Assembly: GCA_016795385.1 (NCBI GenBank)
Contig: JAEUHI010000047.1
Span: 1 to 64,000, forward strand
Reading direction: 5' to 3'
Length of the DNA stretch: 64,000 nt
Source: Verrucomicrobiales bacterium
GTDB lineage: Bacteria; Verrucomicrobiota; Verrucomicrobiia; Verrucomicrobiales; DEV007
The notes below the pieces were generated by a model. The model saw nothing but the letters and a program-made list of their open reading frames with translations. It was not told the DNA's origin and made no database searches. Shown here one piece after another: positions 16,852-25,984 of the stretch. Positions within the stretch are counted from its first letter, which is position 1; the number at the start of each line of letters is the position of its first letter. The position numbers were made by a program, and so were the translations under genes.

Positions 16852-18747
16852 ATGGAATCTCGACCTGACTCTTGTTCCCCTGTCGAGGGGGAATCCCGCC
16901 CGCCTTTGCGGATCTTTGCAGCGGTGGCGAGTTTCGGTGTACTCGCTGCAATTGTCTTTTTGACTTTTTTCCGGGAAGAGCCTGATAAGGCGATTTCGAT
17001 CGAAAGCCTTTTTGCGGATGATGCGGGTTCGGTGCCCTCCGCGGAGCCGGTTGACGGATATATCGGCTCACGCTCGTGTCGGGGATGCCATGAGAACGAA
17101 CATCTCACCTGGAGCGCATCCTATCACAGTAAGATGACCCAGGTGGCTTCGCCGGAATCCATTCTTGGAAACTTTGACCAAGTGGTGCTGGAAACCCAGG
17201 GGGAACATTTTCGTCTTGATCGGGATGGAGATGGATATTGGGTCGAGATGCACGGAGAAGGGCCTAGGGAAGCGGGCCCGGACGCACGGGCGGCGTTTCG
17301 TCGGAAGATTGTGTTGACCACGGGGGCGCATCACATGCAGGTCTACTGGTTTTCTTCCGGAAACGGAAACGAGCTGGTCGCCTTGCCGTTCATCTGGTTA
17401 GTCAAAGAGGAAAAATGGATTCCTCGCTTGTCCGCGTTTTTGAATCCGCCCCTCCGAAGGCTTGTCCCGGAAAGGCAGGGTGCCTTGGAAGTTCTCTTTG
17501 AAAAGGGAAGGTGGAACAACTCGTGTATCCATTGCCATAACACACACGGAAAACCGCTCACGGACCCGTTTCCCCGCACGACGGTTTCGGAGTTCGGTAT
17601 CTCGTGCGAATCCTGTCATGGTCCGGGACAAGATCATGTCGAGTGGCATCGTCCCGGAGCAATCGCGAATGGGGTGGATCCGATGAAAAGTCCGCGGGAT
17701 TTGACTCACCCTCGATCCTCCCAGGTTTGCGGGCAATGCCATTCGATCCATCGTGCGTCGACGTGGGAGCAGTATTCCGAAATCGATCGATCAGGCAAAC
17801 CCTTTCGTCCGGGAGATTGTCTGGACACACTCTATGACTTTGAGACAGACGCCACCAACCCTGGTTACAGGTGGTCTGACGGGATGGTGCGAGTAACGGG
17901 ACGGGAGTACAGCGCATTGCAGGATTCACCCTGCTTCATTCAAAAGGATGCTTCGTGTTTCTCTTGTCATGAAATGCATGCAAGAGAGGGCGCGTCCGCG
18001 GAGATGCTGGCCGATTGGGCGGAAGATCAGTTGAAGCCAAGGATGCGTGGCAACGAGGCCTGCGTGCAATGTCACGAGGCGTATCGGGACGAGAAGGTTC
18101 TGGTGAATCATACCCGACATTCCCCCATTTCCAGCGGCAGTGATTGCATGAATTGCCATATGCCCAACACCGTTTATGGATTGTTGAAGGCGACGCGAAG
18201 CCATCAGGTTAGCAACCCTTCAATCGCGGAGACCTTGGAAGTCGGCCGTCCGAACGCGTGTAATCTCTGTCATCTCGACAAATCCCTGAACTGGACTGGA
18301 AACCATCTCGCGGAATGGTATGGACAGAAGCCCCCGGAGGGATCGGAGACAGGCGACGTTGCGCATTCGGCAGTAATGGCACTGCGCGGTGACGCTGCAG
18401 TGCGGGCTCTCGTGGCATGGCACATGGGATGGGAACCGGCGCGATCGATTTCGGGCGAATCCTGGATGCCGCCCTATCTCGCAAAATTGATGGAGGACGA
18501 CTATGATGCCGTCAGATTCATCGCTGGCCAATCTTTCGGAAAGTTGTCTGGATACGACGATATCCAGTATGATTTCAATGCCAGCGGGAGGAATCGCGCA
18601 CAGACGGTTGGCCGCATCCGAGCCCGCTGGAGGGAGTCGGGCCATCGGGATGAGGATGGTTTGCTAATCCGTGATGGCCGAATGATGCCGCTTTACCAGC
18701 ACCTCCTCGACCAGCGAAATGAACGAATGATCAATCTTCTGGAGTAA
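16852..18747 (+). CDS. Membrane-anchored eight-heme cytochrome c
   Basis: This 631-residue protein has one N-terminal membrane segment (about 19-40) and eight CxxCH heme sites: C76, C225, C252, C293, C369, C404, C432 and C470 (first Cys of each). A C-terminal 150-residue part without hemes looks HEAT-like (HSAVMALRGDAAVRALVAWHM, then YDAVRFIAGQSFGKLSG). It resembles the octaheme/nitrite reductase-related multiheme cytochromes but the family is not certain. It probably carries electrons in the periplasm. It splits the usual DUF1553/DUF1501 pair, and its base composition is visibly more AT-rich than its neighbours', hinting at acquisition. ATG 16852 is the first start; no strong Shine-Dalgarno is seen. 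Confidence 0.88.
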   Translation: MESRPDSCSPVEGESRPPLRIFAAVASFGVLAAIVFLTFFREEPDKAISIESLFADDAGSVPSAEPVDGYIGSRSCRGCHENEHLTWSASYHSKMTQVASPESILGNFDQVVLETQGEHFRLDRDGDGYWVEMHGEGPREAGPDARAAFRRKIVLTTGAHHMQVYWFSSGNGNELVALPFIWLVKEEKWIPRLSAFLNPPLRRLVPERQGALEVLFEKGRWNNSCIHCHNTHGKPLTDPFPRTTVSEFGISCESCHGPGQDHVEWHRPGAIANGVDPMKSPRDLTHPRSSQVCGQCHSIHRASTWEQYSEIDRSGKPFRPGDCLDTLYDFETDATNPGYRWSDGMVRVTGREYSALQDSPCFIQKDASCFSCHEMHAREGASAEMLADWAEDQLKPRMRGNEACVQCHEAYRDEKVLVNHTRHSPISSGSDCMNCHMPNTVYGLLKATRSHQVSNPSIAETLEVGRPNACNLCHLDKSLNWTGNHLAEWYGQKPPEGSETGDVAHSAVMALRGDAAVRALVAWHMGWEPARSISGESWMPPYLAKLMEDDYDAVRFIAGQSFGKLSGYDDIQYDFNASGRNRAQTVGRIRARWRESGHRDEDGLLIRDGRMMPLYQHLLDQRNERMINLLE

Positions 18748-18860
18748 TCGACGAGCGGCCGCGGAGCAGTTCAACTGCCGCGATCGCGCTCTAGCTTGAG
18801 TCTCGGAGGGTTTGACGAGAGCTCTCCACATTTGACATAACCAATGCCTCTTGGAGATCA

Positions 18861-20345
18861 ATGGAGTTTTTCGTCCACAGCGGCGTCGCGCCCGGTTCCC
18901 CGTTCGCGCGTTCCCTGCACCGTCGCGAGTTTCTCCATCGCGCCGGACTTGGATTCGGCGGGCTCGCCCTGCATGCGATGCTCGCCCGTGACGGATTCGG
19001 AGCCACCGGCGCTGAGAGTGCTTATCTGCCTCCGAGTGGACGTCCGCAATTCACGCCGAAGGCGAAGAGCGTGATCTGGCTCTTCATGCGGGGCGGGGTC
19101 AGCCACATGGAGAGTTTTGATCCGAAGCCGGCGCTGAACCGATATGCGGACAAGTCGATTTCTGAAACGCCTTTCGCCTCCGTGCTCGATCCGGAAAAAC
19201 GGAAGAAGGTCCGAGTGGTGGTGGTGAACGACGCGAACGGTCAGCAGCGGACGAAGATTTATCCCCTCCAGACCGGCTTCAAGAGATACGGGAAAAGCGG
19301 CATCGAGGTGAGCGACTGGTTCCCCCACATCGGATCGTGCGTTGATGATCTCGCCGTGATCCGCTCGATGTGGACCACCGATGACAATCACGGTGCCCAG
19401 GTCCAGTTTCACTCGGGCCGCCACATGCTCGATCCGCGCGTGCCCACGATCGGCGCCTGGGTCAAATACGGGCTCGGCACGCTGAACGAAAACCTGCCGC
19501 AGTTCATCAACATGGGCCCGCGCTTCTTCGACCCGCGCGACGGCCACTACCTCGGCCCCGCCTACGACGCGGTGAAGCTGAAGGTCGATCCGAAAAACCC
19601 GCTCGATTACGCGCAGCCCGAGATCGCCCTGGATGCGAACGAGCAGAAGCTCGGCTTTGATCTCGTGAGCCGGCTCAACCGGCTCAATCAATCCCGATAT
19701 CCGGGTGACGCCGGCCTCGACGCGCGCATCAAAAGCTACGAACTCGCCTACCGCATGCAGATGGCGGTGCCGGAGACGATCGACTTCTCGAAGGAAAGCG
19801 AGGCGACCAAGAACCTTTATGGGCTTGATCAGGACGAGACCCGGCTCTTCGGCGAGCAACTCCTCGCGGCGCGGCGTTTCGTTGAACGCGGGGTGCGTTT
19901 CATCCAGATCATGCACGGCGACGGCGCGGCCGGTGCGTGGGACCAGCATTCAAAGCTGAAGGCGGAGCATTCCAAGCTCGCCATGCAGGTCGATCGTCCC
20001 ATCGCCGGTCTGTTGAAGGATCTCAAGCAGCGCGGCCTGCTCGAAGAGACCCTCGTCGTCTTCGGCACCGAGTTCGGCCGCACCCCGGGATCTCAGGGCG
20101 CGGACGGTCGCGACCACCATCCCTATGGCTTCAGTGTGTGGATGGCCGGCGGCGGGATCAAGGGCGGCATCGTCCATGGAGCGACCGATGAACTGGGTTT
20201 CCACGCGGTGGAGAGCCCGCATTACGTGACCGATCTCCACGCGACCCTGCTGCATCAGATGGGATTGCACGCCCACCATCTCGAGGTTCCCGGACACAAG
20301 CGGCTCGAGGTCGATTTCGGGGAGGTGATCCGGGAGATCGTTTGA
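18861..20345 (+). CDS. DUF1501 family protein, Tat-exported
   Basis: This 494-residue member of DUF1501, a sulfatase/alkaline phosphatase-fold family common in PVC bacteria, has a Tat-like leader ([18 protein letters not shown], about residues 21-38), the family start [22 protein letters not shown], the core [14 protein letters not shown] and [19 protein letters not shown], and the C-terminal [36 protein letters not shown]. It normally pairs with a DUF1549/DUF1553 cytochrome, which is present upstream at 14097. The true function of the family is unproven. Confidence 0.95.
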   Translation: MEFFVHSGVAPGSPFARSLHRREFLHRAGLGFGGLALHAMLARDGFGATGAESAYLPPSGRPQFTPKAKSVIWLFMRGGVSHMESFDPKPALNRYADKSISETPFASVLDPEKRKKVRVVVVNDANGQQRTKIYPLQTGFKRYGKSGIEVSDWFPHIGSCVDDLAVIRSMWTTDDNHGAQVQFHSGRHMLDPRVPTIGAWVKYGLGTLNENLPQFINMGPRFFDPRDGHYLGPAYDAVKLKVDPKNPLDYAQPEIALDANEQKLGFDLVSRLNRLNQSRYPGDAGLDARIKSYELAYRMQMAVPETIDFSKESEATKNLYGLDQDETRLFGEQLLAARRFVERGVRFIQIMHGDGAAGAWDQHSKLKAEHSKLAMQVDRPIAGLLKDLKQRGLLEETLVVFGTEFGRTPGSQGADGRDHHPYGFSVWMAGGGIKGGIVHGATDELGFHAVESPHYVTDLHATLLHQMGLHAHHLEVPGHKRLEVDFGEVIREIV

Positions 20346-20389
20346 GGGTGGGGAGCCCCGTTCTTGCTTCGCGAACGATCGGATCGAAG

Positions 20390-21154
20390 ATGAACCGAAT
20401 TCATCTTACGCTCATGGTTCGCCTCATTCTGTTTCTTCTCGCGGTGATCCCGGTGCCGCTGACGGCAGCACCGCCGGTGATCCTCATCGATCCTGGGCAC
20501 GGTGGCACGGAGGTCGCGGGCAGTCTCAAGGAACGCAGCAACAGTTCGCCGAACAACGCGACGACGCCGGGCGGCCTGAAGGAGAAGGACCTCACGCTTG
20601 AGTTCAGTTTGATCCTGAGAGAGGAGATCCTGAAGGAAGCAACGAAACAAGGCCGCACCCTCGGGGTGATGTTGACGCGAGAGACGGATGTGAACCTCGA
20701 TTTCATCTCCCGCGCGAAGATCTGCAACCGCTCCGACACGGCCTGCGTCGTGAGCATTCACTTCAATGCGACGGACGGGGCGAAGACCTCGGGCAGCCTT
20801 GCGGTGATCGCGGCGAAGGATCGCAATCCCGATTACGAGATCGACAAGGCCTTCGCCCTCGGGTTGGTCACGGCCTGCTCGAAGGGAGTGCGCGAGTATC
20901 TCCCGGGATCGAAAGACATGGGCACGATCCACGACAGCCATCTCCACGGCGGGCTCGGGTCGAATTTCTTTTTTCAGCTCCAGCGCCAGCCCCATCTGAG
21001 AGGCAAGCCGAAGTGTTTCCTCGAGATCGAGTTCATCGACAATCCTGCGGTGGAGAAGGCGCTGTTGGGCGGGGATCGGGCCGCAAAATTCCGTACGATC
21101 GCGGCGTCGATCGCGGCCTATCTGGTCGCGGCGACGGAGGAGGAGGCGAGGTGA
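20390..21154 (+). CDS. N-acetylmuramoyl-L-alanine amidase (Amidase_3)
   Basis: This 254-residue exported hydrolase cleaves the amide between muramic acid and the stem peptide of peptidoglycan. It has a hydrophobic signal (MVRLILFLLAVIPVPLTAA) and the zinc ligands of Amidase_3: His in IDPGHGG, Glu in LKEKDLTLE and His in VSIHFNATDG. The catalytic Glu is in CFLEIEFIDNP. I start at ATG 20390; ATG 20414 is also possible, and a frame start at 20342 would overlap the DUF1501 gene and add 16 unlike residues. No LysM or SPOR domain is present. It follows DUF1501 by 44 bases. Confidence 0.88.
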   Translation: MNRIHLTLMVRLILFLLAVIPVPLTAAPPVILIDPGHGGTEVAGSLKERSNSSPNNATTPGGLKEKDLTLEFSLILREEILKEATKQGRTLGVMLTRETDVNLDFISRAKICNRSDTACVVSIHFNATDGAKTSGSLAVIAAKDRNPDYEIDKAFALGLVTACSKGVREYLPGSKDMGTIHDSHLHGGLGSNFFFQLQRQPHLRGKPKCFLEIEFIDNPAVEKALLGGDRAAKFRTIAASIAAYLVAATEEEAR

Positions 21155-21252
21155 ACGGAACATCGAAAGGCTGCGCTTGCGTCGAGGTTTGAAGAACGGG
21201 GGGATGGCGGGGCGTATTGCCAAAAGTCGTTTCCGGCACTAATCTCCCGGGC

Positions 21253-24200
21253 ATGAGCCGTTTGATTTTGCTAGTCCTCCTGTTCTCCGGGCTTCTCTCC
21301 GCAGCCGAGGCGTCCGACGGTCAACCGCTCTGGATGCGCTATCCGGCGGTCTCTCCGGACGGTGAGACGATCGCCTTCACCTATGGCGGCCAACTCTGGA
21401 CGGTGCCGGCGTCGGGAGGCGACGCGACGGCACTGACGACGGGCGAGTTTTACACAACCTCCCCGGTATGGTCGCCCGATGGCGGTTCAATTGCTTTCGC
21501 CAGCAAACGTCATGGCAATCTCGATGTCTACGTGATGCCGGCGAAGGGCGGCGACATGAAGCGGATCACGCAGCACTCCGCCGACGACCGTCCCACGGCC
21601 TTTTCTCCCGATGGAAAGCTCGTCTACTTCTCCTCTCCGCGTCTCGGCTCGGCCCGGACCGTGCATGTCGGGACCTACGAGGGCAGTGACCAGCTTTATT
21701 CCGTGCCGGCGGCCGGCGGCCGTTCGCGCCTGGTGCTGCCGACCCCGGCGCTCTTCGCGGTGCCCGATGCCACGGGAAAACAACTGCTCTACGAGAACCG
21801 GCCCGTGTATGAAAACGAGTGGCGTAAGGGCGCGGTCTCGGACGGGGCGCACGATGTCTGGCTCTACGATGCGGCGAAGACGGCGCACCGCCAGATCACG
21901 ACTTTCCGAGGGGAGGATCGCAATCCGGTGTGGGGGACGGACGGGAAGAGTTTTTATTATCTGAGCGAACGTTCGGGAAACTCGAACGTGTGGAAGAGTT
22001 CGCTCGAAGGCGATGCCATGGCAGAGCCGGTCACGCGGCATGAGAAGGGCGCGGCGCGTTTCCTTTCGATCGCGCGCGACGGCACGCTCGTCTACGGTCT
22101 CGAGGGCGAGATCTGGCGTCTGGCTCCTGGAGCGGAGGCCGAAAAAGTTGCGGTGAAGATCCGTCGGGGCGAGGTGACAAATGAGACGTTCAAGGTCACG
22201 GGCGATGATCAGCTTTCCGAGTTGGAAGTGTCCGCGGACGGCACGCAGATCGCCATCGTCGCGCGTGGCGAGGTGTTTGTCGTTTCGACGGCCACGGGTA
22301 CGACCCGCCGCATCACGCACACGCCGGCACACGAACGCAACGTGGGATTCTCGCCGGATGGACGCACCCTCGTTTACATTTCCGAGCGCGATGGTGACAT
22401 GGACGTTTTCCAAGCCACGCTCGGCGATGCGGCGATGAAAGACTTCGCCGCCCCGGGTGAGATCGTGGAGAAAAAGCTCGTCGATACGGAGGGCGACCTG
22501 ATGTATCCCAAGATCTCGCCCGACGGGAAGAAGCTCGCCTACCTCGCGGACCGCGGCTCGATCCGGGTGCTCGATCTCGCGAGCGGAGCAACGGTGACGC
22601 CGCTGCCGCCCGGCCTGATCTACTCGTATGTCGATGAAGACGTGAGTTTCATTTGGTCGCCGGACAGCCGCCACCTCGCCTCGACCACCGGATCCCCCGT
22701 GACCGATCAGGACATCGTCCTGCTCGATGCCACGGGAACGACTCCGCCGACGCCCTTGACACGCAGCGGCTACAACGACTCGGATCCGCGCTTCAGTCCT
22801 GACGGCCGTGCCGTCTTCTGGGCCACGGATCGCGAGGGCCTCCGCCAGCCCGATGACAAGACCGGTCAGCAGGACGTCTACCTGGCCTATCTGACCCGCG
22901 AGGACTACGACGCGGCCCGCAGCGGCAAGGCCGATCCCGACAGGAAAGGCGCGGACGACTGGAAACCGCAGTTGAACGGGATCGAACATCGCACCGTCCG
23001 TCTCACCCCTTTCTCGGTCGATCCCCTGAGCGCGACGCTCACGCCGGATGGATCCGCGCTGATTTTCTTGGATCGCGAAAGCAACGGCACCGCGGTGGTG
23101 CGTCGTGTCGATGTCGCGTCACATGCCGCCTCGGAAGTCGTGACGCTGCCCGCCATTCCCGACGACTTTGCCTTTGATGCCAATGCCGGGAATCTCTTCT
23201 CCCTGAGTGCTGCCGGCCTTGAAAAGACCGATCTCGCCACGGGCAAGACCGAAGCGATCCCGCTCGACACCCGCATGGACGTCGATCCGAGGGGCGAACT
23301 GACCTACTGGTTCACGCACTTCTGGCGTCTCACCAAATTCAAGTTCTACGAGCCGACGATGCATGGCCGCGACTGGGACGCACTGCGCGGACACTACGAG
23401 CGATTCCTTCCGCATCTCCAGACCTGGGAGGATTTCGCCGAGATGATGGCCGAACTCGCGGGTGAGCTGAACGCCTCGCACATGGGATGCGCCGTTCTCA
23501 AGCCCTCGCCCAACGCCGCCGACACCGCCTCGCTCGGGGTGCACACGGACGACACCCACACCGGGCCCGGGCTGCGCATCGCCGCCGTCCTCCCGGGTGG
23601 ACCAGCCGATCTCAGCAACAGTCCGCTCGCGCCGGGTGCGGTCATCCTCGCAATCAATGGCGAAACGATCGGTGCGGAGACGGATGCCGACGCCCTGCTC
23701 GACGGCATCGCCGGCACCCGGGTCGAACTGCTCGTCCAGCCGGCCGAGGGGGGCACTCCGGTGAAAGAGAGCCTCGTGCCGATCACGCTGAAGGAAGCCT
23801 TCGCCCTCGCCGATGAGCGTTGGGTGGACGAACGCAAGGCCATGACGGAGGAACTCTCGGGCGGGCGGCTCGGCTATATCTTCATCCCGGAGATGGACAC
23901 CGAATCCTACCGACGCGCCTACAGCGAGGTCACCGGCGACTACCACGACAAGGAAGGTCTCGTCATCGACGTCCGCTACAACAGGGGCGGCAACATCCAC
24001 GACCAGCTCATCACCCTCTTTACCGGAGATGTGTATGCCGGTTTCACGACCCGCGATGACCGGGGCGTCGGGCGCATCCCCACGGCCCGCTGGGCGAAAC
24101 CCTCGGCGTTGGTGCAGAATGCGAGCGCCTACAGCGACGGCAGCATTTTCCCCCACCTCTACAAGAGCGGCGGCCTCGGCCCGATCGTCGGGGATGCCGT

Positions 24201-24426
24201 GCCTGGGACCGGCACGGCGGTGTGGTGGATGTATCCGATGAAAGGTGCGCTGAAGTGGGGCATCCCGCAGCTCGGCGCGAAGGATTTCAAGACGGGCTGG
24301 TTCGAGAACTCCGAGATCGTCCCCGACGTCGTCGCGCGCAACGATCCCGATTCCATCGCCGCGGGCAAGGATCCGCAGCTCGAGGCGGCGGTGGTCGAGT
24401 TGTTGAAGAAGCTGCCAGGGAGGTGA
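21253..24426 (+). CDS. Exported tricorn-type S41 protease
   Basis: This 1057-residue tricorn homologue carries a signal peptide (LILLVLLFSGLLSAAEA). The first ~290 residues form a WD/TolB-like propeller (YPAVSPDGETIAFTYGGQLW, VWSPDGGSIAFASKRHGNLDVYVM), followed by a second propeller to about 680, a C1 helical domain, a PDZ domain (about 775-835) and the S41 core. The catalytic set matches archaeal tricorn in order and spacing: Ser742-His743 in NASHMG, nucleophile Ser961 in AYSDGS and Glu1018 in FENSEIVPD, compared with S745/H746/S965/E1023. The archaeal enzyme is cytosolic, whereas the signal here places it outside the inner membrane, where it would trim imported or extracellular peptides. 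Confidence 0.92.
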   Translation: MSRLILLVLLFSGLLSAAEASDGQPLWMRYPAVSPDGETIAFTYGGQLWTVPASGGDATALTTGEFYTTSPVWSPDGGSIAFASKRHGNLDVYVMPAKGGDMKRITQHSADDRPTAFSPDGKLVYFSSPRLGSARTVHVGTYEGSDQLYSVPAAGGRSRLVLPTPALFAVPDATGKQLLYENRPVYENEWRKGAVSDGAHDVWLYDAAKTAHRQITTFRGEDRNPVWGTDGKSFYYLSERSGNSNVWKSSLEGDAMAEPVTRHEKGAARFLSIARDGTLVYGLEGEIWRLAPGAEAEKVAVKIRRGEVTNETFKVTGDDQLSELEVSADGTQIAIVARGEVFVVSTATGTTRRITHTPAHERNVGFSPDGRTLVYISERDGDMDVFQATLGDAAMKDFAAPGEIVEKKLVDTEGDLMYPKISPDGKKLAYLADRGSIRVLDLASGATVTPLPPGLIYSYVDEDVSFIWSPDSRHLASTTGSPVTDQDIVLLDATGTTPPTPLTRSGYNDSDPRFSPDGRAVFWATDREGLRQPDDKTGQQDVYLAYLTREDYDAARSGKADPDRKGADDWKPQLNGIEHRTVRLTPFSVDPLSATLTPDGSALIFLDRESNGTAVVRRVDVASHAASEVVTLPAIPDDFAFDANAGNLFSLSAAGLEKTDLATGKTEAIPLDTRMDVDPRGELTYWFTHFWRLTKFKFYEPTMHGRDWDALRGHYERFLPHLQTWEDFAEMMAELAGELNASHMGCAVLKPSPNAADTASLGVHTDDTHTGPGLRIAAVLPGGPADLSNSPLAPGAVILAINGETIGAETDADALLDGIAGTRVELLVQPAEGGTPVKESLVPITLKEAFALADERWVDERKAMTEELSGGRLGYIFIPEMDTESYRRAYSEVTGDYHDKEGLVIDVRYNRGGNIHDQLITLFTGDVYAGFTTRDDRGVGRIPTARWAKPSALVQNASAYSDGSIFPHLYKSGGLGPIVGDAVPGTGTAVWWMYPMKGALKWGIPQLGAKDFKTGWFENSEIVPDVVARNDPDSIAAGKDPQLEAAVVELLKKLPGR

Positions 24427-24507
24427 TGGGGGAGGGCGGGAAGAGGGGACGCCGCGCGTTTCTCCAGGCTTCCCTTCGTGGCCTTGGCCTCTTCGCCATC
24501 CACCGCC

Positions 24508-25161
24508 TCACCCCCGCACCACCGCCATCGCCTCGCGTGCGTTCGCCTCGACCTTGGCCCAATCCTTCGCGCGGATCACGTCGCGGGGGGCGAGCCAGCT
24601 TCCTCCGACGGCGGCAATGAGTTCGTGATCGAGCCAGGTTCTGAGATTGGCGAGGTTGATTCCGCCGAGCGGAATGAACTTCGGTCCGAGGTGGGCGAAT
24701 GGCGCGGCGATGTTGGCGAGGTGCTTGAGACCTCCGGCGGATTCGGCGGGGAAAAACTTCAGGAGGCGGCATCCTTCGCGGATGGCGATGTCCACATCGG
24801 TGGGAGTCATCACACCAGGACCAAAGGGCAGGCCGGCGTCGGCCGCCTTTCGGATGACCTCCGGATTCACGCCCGGAGAAACGCCGAATTCGGCTCCGGC
24901 GGCGAGGGCCGGGATGACCTGATCGGGTGAGAGGATCGTGCCGATGCCGATGTGCATGGCGGGACAGGCGGCGCGGATCGCGGCGGCGGCATCGAAGGCG
25001 ACGGGCGTGCGCAGGGTCAGCTCCATCGCGGTGACCCCACCTCGCAGGAGAGCCTCGGCGAGCGGGACGGCGGCTTCGAGCTCGTCGATGACGAGGACGG
25101 CGATGAGTTTGGCGTCGCAGAGGATTTTGCCGACGCCGGATTCGGGGGTGAGTTCGCTCAT
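24508..25161 (-). CDS. eda: KDPG/KHG aldolase
   Basis: This 217-residue class I aldolase is of the 2-dehydro-3-deoxy-6-phosphogluconate / 4-hydroxy-2-oxoglutarate family, splitting sugar-acid intermediates to pyruvate and an aldehyde. The Schiff-base lysine is Lys135 in RLLKFFPAE, with Glu47 and Arg51 in MELTLRTP; GIGTILSPDQ and VSPGVNPEV are also conserved. The start is ATG 25161; an upstream in-frame start at 25287 would run through the divergent SGNH gene. No edd is next to it, so it may serve uronate or sugar-acid breakdown rather than Entner-Doudoroff flux. Confidence 0.92.
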   Translation of the reverse strand: MSELTPESGVGKILCDAKLIAVLVIDELEAAVPLAEALLRGGVTAMELTLRTPVAFDAAAAIRAACPAMHIGIGTILSPDQVIPALAAGAEFGVSPGVNPEVIRKAADAGLPFGPGVMTPTDVDIAIREGCRLLKFFPAESAGGLKHLANIAAPFAHLGPKFIPLGGINLANLRTWLDHELIAAVGGSWLAPRDVIRAKDWAKVEANAREAMAVVRG

Positions 25162-25177
25162 GGGGTGGAGGGTCTGT

Positions 25178-25206
25178 TTGCGAAAGGGTCTTTGGGATGG
25201 GATACT
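25178..25206 (+). promoter_or_regulatory. Candidate sigma-70-type promoter for the SGNH hydrolase gene
   Basis: TTGCGA (25178-25183) and GATACT (25201-25206) are spaced by 17 bases in the 52-base divergent gap. Each matches consensus at four of six positions. Transcription would begin about at the ATG at 25214, giving a nearly leaderless message. Chance cannot be excluded. Confidence 0.35.
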
Positions 25207-25213
25207 ACGGTTT

Positions 25214-25966
25214 ATGAGTTTGAAAACCCCTCTTTCGCGTCCGTGGGTCGTGGCTTTGTCGTTCGCACTTCTTGGCGGCTTTTTCACGTCGTCTTTGTCG
25301 GCCCAGGATCAGGGCAAAACGAAGAGGGCCCCCGACCCGGTGTTGCTGCCGATCGAAGACGAACCCGGTTTGCCCCGCGTCCTCCTCATCGGAGACTCGA
25401 TATCGATCGGGTACACGCTGGCGGTGCGTGAGAAGTTGAAGGGCAAAGCGAACGTACATCGTCCCCGGGCGAATTGCGGCCCCACCACGGCGGGCCTCGA
25501 ACACCTCGACGCCTGGCTCGCGACGGGCGGTGAAGGTAAGAAATGGGACGTGATCCACTTCAATTGGGGATTACACGATCTGAAGTATTTGGGACCAAAT
25601 GGAGAAAATCTCGCCGAGCCCGGCAGTGCGGGGAGCCACCGGCAGGTCTCGCCTGAGAATTATCGGAAGAATCTGGAAACCCTTGTCACCAAACTACAGG
25701 CGACGGGGGCGAAGCTGATCTGGCGCAACACGACGCCGGTGCCTGAAGGAGCGAAGGGGCGGGTCGTGGCCGACGCCCTCGTATACAATGAGATCGCGAA
25801 GGACGTGATGGCGCGATCGAAAGTGCCGGTGCACGACCTTTACTCGTTCGCATTTGAGCGTTTGGATCGTATCCAGAAACCGGCGGACGTCCATTTCACT
25901 CCCGAAGGATCCGAGATCCTCGCCGATGATGTCGTCCGCGTGATTCTCGAAACGCTCCAACCCTGA
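25214..25966 (+). CDS. Exported SGNH/GDSL hydrolase
   Basis: This 250-residue protein has a signal peptide (WVVALSFALLGGFFTSSLSAQ) and the SGNH blocks: VLLIGDSISIGY with the nucleophile Ser near residue 62, FNWGLHDLKY as block III, and ADVHFTPEGSEILAD with the Asp and His of block V (about 228-230). These enzymes deacylate esters, often acetyl groups on carbohydrates. It starts at ATG 25214, diverging from the aldolase. The membrane-bound dehydrogenase gene begins 19 bases after its stop, so the two may be co-expressed in sugar use. The substrate is unknown. Confidence 0.88.
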   Translation: MSLKTPLSRPWVVALSFALLGGFFTSSLSAQDQGKTKRAPDPVLLPIEDEPGLPRVLLIGDSISIGYTLAVREKLKGKANVHRPRANCGPTTAGLEHLDAWLATGGEGKKWDVIHFNWGLHDLKYLGPNGENLAEPGSAGSHRQVSPENYRKNLETLVTKLQATGAKLIWRNTTPVPEGAKGRVVADALVYNEIAKDVMARSKVPVHDLYSFAFERLDRIQKPADVHFTPEGSEILADDVVRVILETLQP

Positions 25967-25984
25967 TCCATCCATCCGATCACG

